Assembly: GCA_012845835.1 (NCBI GenBank)
Contig: JABAKD010000020.1
Span: 7,938,915 to 8,002,914 of the forward strand
Source: Undaria pinnatifida
Taxonomy: Eukaryota > Sar > Phaeophyceae > Laminariales > Alariaceae
Direction: 5' to 3'
Length of the DNA: 64,000 nt
Shown piece after piece: positions 1 to 12,300 of this stretch. The position numbers and the translations under genes are program-made. How positions within the stretch are numbered: position 1 is the stretch's first letter; every line of letters begins with the position of its first letter. The notes beneath the pieces were generated by a model. The model ran no database searches. It saw nothing but the letters and a program-made list of their open reading frames with translations, and was not told where the DNA came from.

Positions 1-496
1 ATATCAGAGCAGAGAAGGCCGAAGATCAGCGAAACTCTTTTTTTTTTAAGGCTTTTGGCGGTTATCTTCGGGGCTGTTGTTTGCGTGCTGGATGCTGCTG
101 TTTAGTGCCCCCCCTTTTTTTGCGTGTTTTTCGCTTGTTGTACACGAGCACCAGCGACAACGAGCAATTATTTTAACCATTTTTTCACCGACCATGCCCG
201 CCTTGTGGCTATATGTGGTACATTCGTGCAACACACAGGTAATGGTGCTAGATTATTGTGGGCTGCAGAGCAGCAAGAGCATATCAGAGCAGAGAAGGCC
301 GAAAATCAGCGCAGCTCTTTTTTTCTTCAAGGCTTTTGGCGGTTATCTTCGGGGCTGTTGTTTGCGTGCTGGATGCTGCTGTTCAGTGCCCCCCCTTTTT
401 TTGCGTGTTTTTCGCTTGTTGTACACGAGCACCAGCGACAACGAGCAATTATTTTAACGATTTTTTCACCGACCATGTCCGCGTTGTGGCTATGTA
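1..496. repeat. Tandem duplication, two copies of about 215-bp unit, period 280
   Basis: The segment at 1-215 is repeated at 281-496 with only scattered substitutions. Both copies start with ATATCAGAGCAGAGAAGGCC and both contain the run of C then T and the CACGAGCACCAGCGACAACG stretch. About 65 bases of single-copy sequence separate the copies, and copy 1 probably continues to the left of the window. Overlapping ORFs in both strands are by-products of the repeat. No gene is supported. Confidence 0.85.
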
Positions 497-1239
497 ACCA
501 ACTTCATTGTACATATTATTTTACATGTACATGCATGCATGCAAAGGCTTTTCGGGCAACAACGAACTGGCGACTCTTGCGCCACTTTCGACGTCCCCGG
601 GCAACGACGGTATACATACGCGCGTAAGGACGCACGCGCACCTACATGGAGCAATAGGCTTATAATGGCACGCACGAAGGATTTTTTTTGTCGACAATGG
701 TTACTGCTGTGGCGGACTGATTCTTACCGATATTGCTGTTGTAGTTGTTGTACGGACGCGAATGCATCGACCAAGTAACGAGAGTTGAAACTTTTTAGGA
801 CCCAACAGAATAAATTAAGGCACTTGTAGAAAGTGTCAAGCTAGAAAAGTACATTACTCGCATATGCGTGTTATTAATCAAGTTATCGGGTACTCCAGTG
901 CGATAGTTGAGTATGTTATAGCAAGTTCGCTCATGTCCCACCAAGTTCGCCTGTCACCTCCATCGAGGGATCGTGTTAAGGATATGCCTGATGGCTATTT
1001 TGCTACCCAGCAGCAGCCAGCAAACTACGAAGTCGCTGATCGGTAACAATAACAGTCGCCTGTAGCGGGTAAGCCACGGCACCACCACCTACCTACAGCA
1101 CGTCATTTTGAAAAAAGTATTTGATCTGCGTGTTCCCTTGTTCGGTGTTATTTCGTTCTCATCTTTTTTTTGTGGACAGCCAGTCGCATGATGAGAGCGA
1201 AGGCCGAGCAAGGGCCTCCATGCCTGCAACAAACAGCAG

Positions 1240-1490
1240 CAAGCAGTAAGTAGTAGTAGTAATAGCAGCAGCAGAAGCCGCAGGAGCAGCAGCAGCAGTA
1301 GCAGGAGCAGAAGCAGCAGCAGGAGCAGCAGCAGGAGCAGCAGCAGCCGCAGCCGTAGCCAGAACCTTAGCCGCAGCCGAAACCGGAGCCGCAGCCGGAG
1401 CCGGAGCCGTAGCCGTAGCGGTAGCGGTAGCGGTAGCCGTAGCCGTAGCGGTAGCAGTAGCAGTAGCAGTGGCAGTAGTAATAGTATCAA
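1240..1490. repeat. AGC/CGTAGC trinucleotide and hexanucleotide repeat tract
   Basis: About 250 bases of imperfect (AGC)n, (AGG AGC)n and (CGGTAG)n-type repeats. The minus strand stays open in two frames, giving Leu/Arg-rich or Ala/Thr-rich ORFs, which is expected of any stop-free trinucleotide array. I do not regard either frame as a gene. Confidence 0.85.
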
Positions 1491-1499
1491 TAGTACGTA

Positions 1500-4400
1500 C
1501 TATACATGTACCAGGTGTGTGCAAGCGATTTAGCAAGCTGCTCCCGCGACCCCCTCGTGTCGGTTGTTGTTCTTGTCAAGAAATCGAGTGACCGTACCGA
1601 TTTTATGCTTGTTAACAAATAAATCGCGTGACTGAGATTCAACTGGACAAGAGCCAATGAGCGAAGACTCTTCTACGTGGTGGGCGTGAGTAATGAGCGA
1701 ACACGCGCTCGTGATCGCGTGAGGGTGCTCAGAGTTGAGTACCAGGGATTTGCCAAACCGTTCCCAATCGATGAAGGGAAAAAACGAGAGTCACGCCTAG
1801 AGGAGAGACTGGACGGAGAAGATGGGGTTAGACATCTAGGAAAATGACATCAGGCAGGCAAACATTTATTTATTGTCTTCACGTACCGCGGAGCGCGAAC
1901 ACATCTTCAAGCATACATGCGTGGTTGTGGCGCCTTTGAGGGATGCGAGAGAGAGCGAGTGAGGCCTGAAAGAAAGGGGATACGATGCCGTTTTTGCACC
2001 ATCAAAAAGGAGAGTGACTGGATAGTTGCTGCTCCCGGCATCTATCTTCATACCTGAGTTTATACTGTAGAACCATGTACTGTAATGCAGCGCCAATGAC
2101 ATGCGTTGCCGTGGTCCCCAGCGTATTGCTAAATATCGTATCGGTTGGACGGTCGCACGAGGTAAACAAACAATTTCAGGAACAGGAATGAACGATGTGT
2201 TCTGCACGTTGTAAGTGAGAACAAAAAATGTACCGAACGATATATCTCGCGATGCATGGATAGCTACGGGAGAGTGCCTATGAACGAGACCTACCTTCGT
2301 GAAACACTTTTGGACCCTGTCGTATGATCACGGCACGGCGATGCGTTCACGTGAGAGCAACAAGCAGCACAACAACAGACCGGCAAGGTAGAGGGGAGGC
2401 AGAAAAAGAACCAACGCGGGCGTCTGAGCTACACGGCAGCAAACCCAGGCGTCTGAGGTACACGGCAGCAAACACAGGAGAGAGCTGGTACCCTACACCT
2501 GTTGCCCAGTTCGTTTGTGCACGGCAGAAGCCACCACAAACAAAGCGTGTGGCCGTAGGTTCCCTGTCACCGTGGGCGCCTCGTGACCTATCCCATTGTA
2601 AAAAGCGTCTTGTTTCTAAATATTCGTGGCTCCTTCAAGTTAGCTCCATGAACACGCATTGCGCATGCAACTTGCCGCCATCCCCCTCCCCATCCCCCTC
2701 GCCCCTCCCCCCCTCCCCGTCGTGCGCCTAACACGTATATCCGTGTCCGAAATAGAATCTGTAGCAACGTGCACGCCCTCGTGATTAGCCAAGCTGCCTA
2801 TCGACAGCTCCGAGGCGTAACGAAATGCTACTTGGAGCACTAAAATGTCGATAACGGCGCCCGCCGAGCACCAAATGTCTCTCAAGCGCATGCACAAGGT
2901 CGTCGTCTTCCTCTGCCCCTGCCGGGACCGACCTGGGCCTCGCACTCCTATATACCGCCCCCCTCTTCCCTTTGTTTACTCCAACCCCGCCTCGCGCGCA
3001 CCTCCATCACCGTGCTTGATATCGTCTGCCTCGCTTCCTCAACCACAAGCGCGATAATGTTTGTCTAGGGGTTCGCGCCGTCTTGGGGCCGGAGTTCGTT
3101 CGGAAAGGGTTCGCTACAGCTGCCCGTGCAACTACGATGCATGGCAACCTTGATATCCCAACAGCAGCAGTATTACTAGTAGTGGCAACGCTAGTGCTAA
3201 AGGGTTGTCCACGGACACCCTTTTCTGCCTTTCTCTTCTCCTATTATACTCTCCCTCTCCCCCTTCCTCTCTCGCCGCCCTCTCTCTCTCGTCGGCGCTT
3301 CACAACAAGGTGAACGAATACGAGGCGTCTACCCGCATCATCTAAAGCACTACCGCTTTGCTCCAATCGACTGGAGCCCGTAATCAACAAGTAGACAAAC
3401 GAATAGGCAAATAAAACTATCGTGCCCGCACCTCGCACGCCGGCGAGCCTTCTCGAAACCCTAAGAAAATTCCAAAAACACAAAAAAGAACGCGACGAAA
3501 CAGGCCGTCTGCCTCGGCGCGAAACACCACAACAAAGGCAACGTACGTGACTTCAAGTTAAAAGCCGAACAAAACGACCTTCTGATACAAAAAATGGAAG
3601 GAATTATTGACCCCGCCAGCTCAGACGGGATCGACCCATCCACCCCGCGTTCGGGTACCACCCCCCCCCTCCCGCCCTCCCCACCCCTGGCTCTTAGGCT
3701 CAGCCAAACCCCTGGCAAGATGCATACAACCGTTATATGCAAAGCAAAGGGAGGGGACGTAAAAGCGTGTGACTTCGTGTTTGCCTGCGTAAAAACGCAA
3801 GCAAGCGACTCAGACGCCTTACCTTTTTATTACACACCGAATACCAACAACACCTAAGCTCAAGAGTACCAACATCACCTACATTGTCAAGCCAATTTCT
3901 AGTACACCCACGGGCAGTAGTCAGCCGACATCTAATACAACCACAAATAGAAAGCATAGAGCGCGTTTTCGTCCTCGCAACACTCGTTTCGCATGCACGC
4001 AAGTGGTTTGGTCCATCGATCACCGATTTTTTGCGTCGCTACGTTTTTCTACACTGTCTCGAGGGGAAGAACGGGGAAAACAAACTACAGTATAGGTGCC
4101 AAAATGTCCAAAGTGACCACAATGACGCCACATGTGGGAGGGAACCGCGACTCTCTCTCTCCTCTCTCTCTACCCCCCCCATCTCTTTGCTGCTCTCGCT
4201 CTCTACATATTCTGGTGAACGGCAAAAAAATACAAAATAAAACAAGCACTTTGCACCAGCGCGCGGTTTTGTTTGATTCCAAAAGTGTAATGGGGGGGCA
4301 ATAACACGGGAAAACGTGTTTGCCACAGAGTAAACTCGCCGTCGCACGCGCGCGAGCCCTGCCGCTCTCCAATCAATCACTCAATCACCTGTCCCGCTTC

Positions 4401-4827
4401 TTGTTGTATTTCAGCCGATCACTACACCTCCAAAGTAGCGTCGCCGCCAAAGTCCAGGCCCATTTCCGCTTACGTTACACACCATCTACGAACAACACAT
4501 ACCAAGCTGACCAACGGGGGGGCAACATGGATGACAGTGTACGCTTTAGCAGTAAAAACGAACTGCTGTTTGTCGATGAGACCAAGACAATACCAACACA
4601 TGTACGAGTACACAACAGACGGGACGACAACGAAATGCCGGCTTCTCGAGCCTAGACCCAGCCCCGCGCGAGAACTCAAAACGCAAGGACCACCCACAAA
4701 TGTACCCCTTAAGCACCACTCACATATTTACCCTAAAGACCACCCACAAATTTACCCACAAAGTTCATCCACCTACAACCTTACCCCAATAACCACACAC
4801 AACTTTACTCGGGGAGGGGGGGGGCTT
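1500..4827. other. No supported gene; low-complexity pyrimidine-rich DNA
   Basis: This stretch contains only short overlapping ORFs in all frames, C- or CT-rich tracts near 2690-2720, 3240-3295 and 4140-4205, and a short internal duplication of an ACACGGCAGCAAAC block near 2430-2475. It lies downstream of the 3' end of the minus-strand HAD-like gene, so it probably holds that gene's 3' untranslated and intergenic sequence. I saw no convincing polyadenylation signal. Confidence 0.5.
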
Positions 4828-6384
4828 CTACCACGGACCCCCAGCTGCCGCCGCCACCGCCGCCACCGTCGGGCCCTCCTTGCCACCCTCAGCGCCACCC
4901 AAGCCGCTAGAACACCCACCGCCCCCTGCACGCCCCGTCATAATACACGGCGGGTCGTCCCAGTCCGAGTTCCCCGGCGACGCCGACTCGCCGTCCACCG
5001 ACCTGCCAGTCGAGCTCGTCGCCGTCGAGCTCGTCGTGGCGGCATAGTCCTCCTCTTCGGAATCCCCTATGCCCTTCTCGGTAAAGCCTCTCACGCCGAC
5101 GCCAACGCCACTGACACGGCCACGTCTGCTTCTGCTGCAGGGTAGCGTTTCCCCCAGCGTTTCCCCCACCCGCGGCGAGGAGTGCGGCGACGACGATGGC
5201 AACGAGGGCGACGACAACGACGAAGTCGACGACGACGGAGACGGAAGCACAGTCGACGACGACGACTTCAACTTTCCGGCGCGGCCGCGGCTGCGGCTGC
5301 GGCTTCGGCTGCGGCCATGACTACGGCTGCGGGCGCGATCCCTCGGCGGGGGGTGGCCGAACATCAGCCCGAAGTTCTCCGCGAGAAGATCCAGCTGTTT
5401 CCGCAGCTCAAGGGGCGTGGGGGCCTTTATCAAGGAAACGGTCTTCGCGACGATCTTCGGGTGGTGCTCTCGCAGTGTTGACGTTGCCGACTTGTCCTCC
5501 CACACGCGCGGCGCCGTCGACACCGCGATCAAGGTTCCCCGTCCCCAGTCGCGCCCGGCCGAAGCCGCGTCGATACCACCACCACCACCACCACCGCCGC
5601 CGCTACCGTCAGCGCAAACGACAGAGCTACCACCAGCGCTCCCGCCAGCGCTCCCCTTGCCACTGCCTTGCCCGTCTCCCCCCTTGTAGTCGGCCTTTTC
5701 GCCGTCGGGTGGGGGAGCCGCGCCGCCAGCTGCGCCATCCACGTCATCGCTAACGTCAACGCCGCCGCCGCCGCCGCCTCCTTCTACGCCCCCGTCGCAA
5801 ACCTCCTGCCGAGCATCGCCGTCACCACCGGTCGTGTCTGTCGTCGTTGTCGCTGTCGCTGTCGCTGCCGTATTTGTTGTCGCTGTCGATGTTGCTGTCG
5901 CTGCGTCTACCCCTGCCGCTGTCCCTATCGATAATACGTCTTTCGGTAATTCGTCTTCCATCAAAACGTTCTTCGCTGGTGTTGTTGCTATGTCTTTCTC
6001 TGCTACCGGAACGTTTTTTGATGCTACGTCTTTCGCTGCTAGATCTGTCGGCACCACGTCTGCCGTATCAGCGACCTCGACACCGCTCGACCGGGGTCCT
6101 ATCCCGACCTCTGCCGCCGCCGCCGGCGAAAGAAGGTACCGGTTCGTCACATAGCTGAATGCGGCGATCTGCCAACATGCAGGCTGGCAGGGAAAGTCCG
6201 TCCCGAAACGCCCTCTCGAGCTCACGACCTCGACGTTCTGGAGGCACGCCGCGGCGGAGCCCGGCAGGAGAAGCTCGGCGGTACCGCGAACCCAGTGCTC
6301 GTCCGACTCCGTCACGATCACCACGGGTCCGTGCCGTCTCGCCGCCTGAACACAGCGGACGACGCTTGTCCCAACCTTGAGGAG
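4828..6384 (-). CDS. HAD-like gene, exon 2 (terminal)
   Basis: This exon encodes 518 residues and ends in TAG at 4830-4828. The acceptor is a CTG/T-rich tract ending TTGCAG just above 6384. The minus-strand ORF runs on upstream to 6630, but that part translates to Leu runs over the acceptor tract and is not coding. The conserved HAD-like part lies at about 6130-6340 and again at 5345-5530. Between them is an insertion of roughly 200 residues rich in Thr, Ala, Asp and poly-Gly. The last 150 residues include an Arg-Ser repeat and Ser-rich runs. The insertion keeps frame, so it is probably translated, but a hidden intron inside it cannot be excluded. Confidence 0.8.
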   Translation of the reverse strand, partial: LLKVGTSVVRCVQAARRHGPVVIVTESDEHWVRGTAELLLPGSAAACLQNVEVVSSRGRFGTDFPCQPACWQIAAFSYVTNRYLLSPAAAAEVGIGPRSSGVEVADTADVVPTDLAAKDVASKNVPVAEKDIATTPAKNVLMEDELPKDVLSIGTAAGVDAATATSTATTNTAATATATTTTDTTGGDGDARQEVCDGGVEGGGGGGGVDVSDDVDGAAGGAAPPPDGEKADYKGGDGQGSGKGSAGGSAGGSSVVCADGSGGGGGGGGGIDAASAGRDWGRGTLIAVSTAPRVWEDKSATSTLREHHPKIVAKTVSLIKAPTPLELRKQLDLLAENFGLMFGHPPPRDRARSRSHGRSRSRSRSRGRAGKLKSSSSTVLPSPSSSTSSLSSPSLPSSSPHSSPRVGETLGETLPCSRSRRGRVSGVGVGVRGFTEKGIGDSEEEDYAATTSSTATSSTGRSVDGESASPGNSDWDDPPCIMTGRAGGGGCSSGLGGAEGGKEGPTVAAVAAAAGGPW

Positions 6385-9300
6385 CTGCAACAAGCAGACA
6401 ACGTGCAGCACCAGCAGCACCAGCAGCACCAACACCAGCAGCAGCAAAAGCAGCCCGCGAAGTTCGTCGTTTTTTGTTCGTTTTTCGCAAGGGGTCAAAA
6501 CGCGGTGGTTGGGGGAAAGCAGGTCGGGGGGGGAGGGAGGGCATTCGGTCAGTGTTTGAATGAGGTCACAATACGAAGAAGAAAGGAAATTAAATAATGT
6601 GAAACGAGGGGAAGGCAGGGGAGGAAACAAGGGCTATCATTAGAGCCCGGCTCTTTATAAGCAATCCGGTCGCCCCGGTGGCGTATCAGGTTATCCTCGA
6701 GCCTGGTATAGGTCAGTTTCGTGAGTTCGAGCCCCGCCGAGTGCATACCCGTATAAATTCCTGGGGACTTTTTCTTGTGCACAAGTTGACTTGCGGAAAG
6801 CGCGAGAGCGTGAGTTAGCAACACTCGATGAAAATCGACGAGCAGTGGGACTGCTGAACCCTATGCACGATAAAAAATGAAGGCAAGAACCGGGGGGGAG
6901 AAGGGACGACACCTGTGACCACGGCTTGTCCAGAAGCTGGAAAGTAAAAGTGTGAGAAAAAAAAAAAAAGTATTTCGGGTACATGGAAGCACAGACCGAT
7001 TTCAGACTAGACGTTGACGGCGGCGCTGTTTTGTCCGCTTTGCTTCCAAAAACGAAACTATTCGGTTACCCGAGACAAGGTTGATGAATTCGCGCCGGAC
7101 TGAAAACAAGAAACACCGCCGGACCAACTTGTAGGTAATGAGAGAGAGGGACAGAGAGAGAGGAACACGGAGAGAGATGTGTTGTGGAAGGAGGGAAGGA
7201 AGGAAGAAAGGAAGGAGGAAGGAAAGGAAGGAAGGAAAGGAAGGAAGGAAAGGAAGGAAGGAAAGGGAGGAAGGAAAGGAAGGAAGGAAAGGAAGGAAGG
7301 AAGCCCCCAATCAGCTCCATCGTGTATTCCATGACAAAGTCTACGATAATTTAACCAGTTTGTAGAAGCGGACGTACTGGTGCTGTTACAAAAGACTCGT
7401 AACGACAATTCAACGGTTTTTAGCGCCAAAGTATTTCGTGCCGTCGGAGATTTCCTCCAGAGGCGAAAAGAAAGTTAGACTTAAGTAAACGCATATACAC
7501 CAGGTACATCACGTGAAATATCGTAATGTATAAGAAATACTTGGAAGACTACCTTTTGTATTGTAACACCCCTGTAATGTAATGTATTGCTGCGCCGAAC
7601 TGCTGTGCAATTCGTCCTTCAGAGCTGAGGACGTCGAGACCGTGGGGTCTGTAGAGCGCGGCGGCTTTGGCGAAAGAAGCTCGAGAAGGTACCAGGTCCA
7701 AGGTACATTGGGGTTACTATTGAGCCGGCCGAGGGCGCGCAATGAGCGGCATATCGGGAGGAAGTAAGATTATTGTTTGTATGCCATATAATGATGTGCT
7801 GAGTCACTGGGCAAACAGGAGATTGTCCGACAAATTGTCGGAGAGTTTTCCGCTTTCGCGAAGAAGACAGAGAGCCGGCGCGATGAACATGGGGAGCTTT
7901 GGGGCCAGCACAAAACGCAGAGACAACAGCACGGCTATAAACAAACTTGGCAGTGCGCGAGCGAGAGATGAGGATAGATGACCGGCCACTTGGAAGGGTG
8001 GGATGACCCATCACAACTCAAAATAATACCAGACGTAATATTTCATCACTCATCCACCGTTTGTTACTATTAATACTTACTGCAGCACTTGCAGCACGGC
8101 ACCGTTCAAAAAATGGCGGCAGTAAAGCACCGGCAAAAAAAAATGTAACCAGCAATACAAACCAGTCGGTAATATTGGAGCCGAAACGACAAAAATGATG
8201 CGAAAATACAAAAATACGTCAAATTGGAATTCAAGATTCGTCTCACGTCTTTCACTACCGGCACCGATGGAGGCCAGAACGCAGGAAGCTGACGAAAAAC
8301 AAGAACAAAGTCAAGAACAAGAACAACAAGAGGCGTCCCTTTCTTCCGAAATGCTTCAGCCTTCCCAGCAGCGCATACTTCTCGACAGAGGTCACAGGAG
8401 AGCAACCGCGCCGGAAAAAAATACACCAATCTCAACTGCCCAGGGCGGCGCAAAAAAAACAAAACAATCAGGCTACGTGAATAATTTAGCACGAACTGGG
8501 TACAAATATATAGCCGGTCGCCCCGGTGGCGTATCAGGTTATGCTCGAGCCTGGTATTATAGGTCAGTTTCGCGAGTTCGAGCCCCCCCGAGCGCATACT
8601 CGTATAAATTCCTGGGATTTTTTCTTGTGCACAAATTGACTTGCGGAAAGGGCGAGAGCATGAGTTAGCAACACTCGATGAAAAATCGACGAGCAAGGGG
8701 ATTGCTGAACCCTGTGCACGATAAAAATTGAAGACAAGAACCGGGGGGAGAAGGGACGACACCTGTGACCACGGCTTGTCCAGAAGCTGGAAAGTATTAG
8801 TGTGCAACCAAAACTAAATAAATAATAATGTAGCAGCAGTACGTACGCAGCACAGAATGCTCCGATTGCAGGACCCTCGTACTCGCACACCTTATTTATA
8901 CAACGGCAGCTACTCATAGCTGTGTACGAAGAATCTCGGGCTTTATTTGTGCTTTATTTGCGCACACACGGACAGAAGCCATTACTAATAGTTTAGCCGC
9001 GGGGAGATATTAATGCTTCTGTCCGTTGTTTCGCGCGCTGCTTCTTGCCTCGTTTTCCGCATTGGTCGCTGGCAGCAAAGAACACAAGAGAACCTCAAGA
9101 TGGCCCCGAGCCTGGGTGGGAGTCTGTCTGGCAAGCCTCCTAGTACTAAACGTGTTGGGAGGTGTCACAAGACCTTTTTTCGTAGCGTTCCGATAGAAAA
9201 AATCCCACCGCAAGTGCAAGAAGAGGACGGCCGTCACGTTATGTTATTTTGGAAAAAAAAACTCGTGTTCATGCTTCGAAGTATAAAATACAGGTATACG

Positions 9301-12300
9301 GTGCTCAACAGTTTTAACAAGAGTCAGGAATGACCTCTGTGGGACTACACACAGGAAAATCGACCAAGACAACTTAAAAAAGAGTATTACATCATACTTC
9401 GAACTATCAGCATACGTGGGAGGTTGGGAGGGCGCAGCCCGGGCGGGCCGGGCAAGTATGGGATAGGAATTTTGGGCAGGGTCCGGACTACAAACGTACT
9501 TTCGTTTTCATTTTGTGTCGGCAAGGGTCGGTGTGGCATGGTTCGGCATGCTAGCCATGGATATACACTGCGGTACATTACTCGATATCTCCTAGGCATT
9601 GGTTTTTGGTGTGTCGTCGTGCGACTTCATATGATATGTACGAGGTATGAGGGGTTCAGATTTGCTGGTGCCTCCGGAGATTCCCTACCCATACTGCATC
9701 CGAATACTCTGCATCTCTGGATAACTTCTGGACAGGTACGTAGTTTTCCGCGTTAGCGCGGTGTCCTTTAGTGCGGAGTCCCGCTCAAGTGCGGTCAAAA
9801 CCGCCTGCCACGACCTCTTCCTGCAGAGTATCGCACTATGAATCGTATCGCGGGATAGTGCGGGTTCCCATTATAGTGCGGGTATTGCCGTCTGGGAAAG
9901 GACGGCACTATCGAGGGATCACGACTGTACGTTCGTCTCTTCGGAGCGTCACGACGCCAACAATTGATATCATAGACTCCTACCCGATCCTCTACGGCGG
10001 CACCAGCAGCAGCAGTATCAGCAACAGCAACAAACCACAGTAAACAGCACCACAGCAGCAGCGTTTGTTTTTCGGTCAGGTTTCGTATGTTACGAGTCGC
10101 GTATGCGACATCATATTCATGACAGCAAATAGATGCTACACCGTACAAGCACGCACGCACGCACTTGCATACAAGCTACAAGCGCGTCATCACCATCATC
10201 ATCATCATTCCCCTCACAATTCACCAATTTGGTTGCTCTTGCTTAGCATCACATAAGTCATGTTATTTTATGCCCTACTGCTGCTTGCTGCTGCAGGCGC
10301 AAAGGTGAAAAAAGGCCTGCTGCCGGAGATAACATGCGCACCTCTCTTGATTCTCCGTGTTCAATGAGCAAAGTACACAGCAGCAGCATTGCTGCAGCAG
10401 TAACACGACACAATATGGTAGGGAAGGGCAACGTAAGTAATCCCCTAAATATGAGACAAATGCAAATTCCATTTGGGAGGTTTACTAGTTGCGGCATTCG
10501 GGAAGACGATACATCGACACACACAAACGTCTGTGAGAAATAGGTAACCGGAGTCGGGACACCCAACAGCAACTTGTTGTTGTTTCACCGTCCTTTCTAC
10601 CCAACGACATCAGTACACCCAGAGTCCGTGTTGCTTATTCATCCTAGAGAGATACAACTTCTTCTCTGGTCACAGACTGTGAAACAGAGCAGAGTAAACC
10701 AAACAAGCAGTCGCGATTTATCAAGGTAAAGCAGGTGAAGTGCTAGTAGTTGTACCGGGGTACGAGAACACAACAAGGCAAGACAGACCAAGAAAAAAAA
10801 AGATTAAAAAAAGGGAAAAGAACAGAAAAACAAGAAAAGAAAAGAAAAGAAAAAAAAAAGAAAACAAACGACAGGTTTTCTGAAGAATGTGATGCAAGAT
10901 CGGAAAGGAAAGGAAAGGCTGCAAATGCCAGAGGAACACTATAACTATGATAATTGGTGATGAAGAGGAAGATACCTGTTGCACGGGCAAGACAACACGA
11001 AAAAGATTACTGCTGTTTTACGGACAAAAACAACACGAAGAAGAGCAAGAAGATACCGGCATAAGGCCGATGGGAAGGGAAGTAAGGGAGGAAACAAAGA
11101 GGGAAGAAAAAAAAAGAAAAATAAGAGAAAGGGCGACAGCAAGTCATTCCTGTCGCTTTCGCGCTCCCCCAGCATATGCGATCTAAAAAATGTTGTTTAA
11201 CCCCGCGCCCCTTCCTTTTTTTGGTCTAAATATATACGGTCAAATACCAAGGGTGTGTTCGGTACGGCACCGGTATTCTCGGTACCGGTATGGATGCCGT
11301 ACCGAACTTACCGAAGTGTCCGGTACCAGTATTGATAGCGTACCGATCTTACCGAAGTGTCCGGTACTGGTAATACCGGCGGTATGCATGCCTCGGTACG
11401 TACCGTACCGAACACACCCTTTATACTTATACACATCATCAGTGCATCCCTCAGCCTTCAGATGTGGTCCCCCTCAAAGCAGGGTTTATAGCGTCCGTGC
11501 GCAGAGTTATCAAAGACTAAACATGTTTGCATCACCCTGATGACGCTGGTACTGTTAATAGCTACTACTGCTTAAGCACTATTAATAAGATGAATGAACG
11601 ACCTATATATCCTTCAGGAGGACTAACAAGGACATACAAACCCCGTAACACACCCGCGCGCGATCGGAGTATCACACACAGTTTGCAAATATGAGCTTCG
11701 ACGAAATCCTCGACCACACAGCTTTACCACCAGTGCACTCTGATATTTGCGCACTACCTGGCGTACCTCATCCCATAAAATATCAAGCTACAGACAGCCG
11801 TATGACGTGATATTAATAGGAGGTGCATGTAGGACCACCATTATTAGGAAATAACTCAACACGAACGTCAGCGGGACGTTCGTACGCTCGTATGAAACAT
11901 CATAATATTGCTGATTGAAACTTGCTCAGCAACGAGCGCCACACAAAATCCTACATAAACCACACATACTGTATATCATACAAAAGTACGACACTCGTAG
12001 CGTATGTTCAACGTTGCTCACCGCTGGGGTGACAGCAGTAAGTAGTAAGGTTTTTGGTTCAATCCTTGCTCCGGCTAAGTGTTTCTGTTACTACACGGTA
12101 TTTTGAAACTGGTGCTTGTAGGTTTCCCTGAAAAGCTTGTAAAATTCCTATCATTTGGCAGCGACAGAGTCTTAAATGTTGTTCCGTCCCCCGAACGCAT
12201 TTTCGACCCCCCCCCCCCCCCCCCAGCCCTTACTAAAAGTAGGGGGTGCATCGGTAGCTCAGTGTCCTTCCGTTTTCCCAAAGCATTTTCGCCCCCCCCC

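Noticed and set aside
1089-1536. Leu/Arg-rich and Ala/Thr-rich minus-strand ORFs
   Set aside because: They are translations of a trinucleotide repeat and stay open in more than one frame.
4531-6158. Plus-strand ORFs opposite the HAD-like exon 2
   Set aside because: They are antisense shadows of a GC-rich exon with repetitive codons. Only the minus strand shows family similarity.
7002-7429. Phe/Leu/Pro/Ser-rich ORFs
   Set aside because: They are translations of the GGAA microsatellite.
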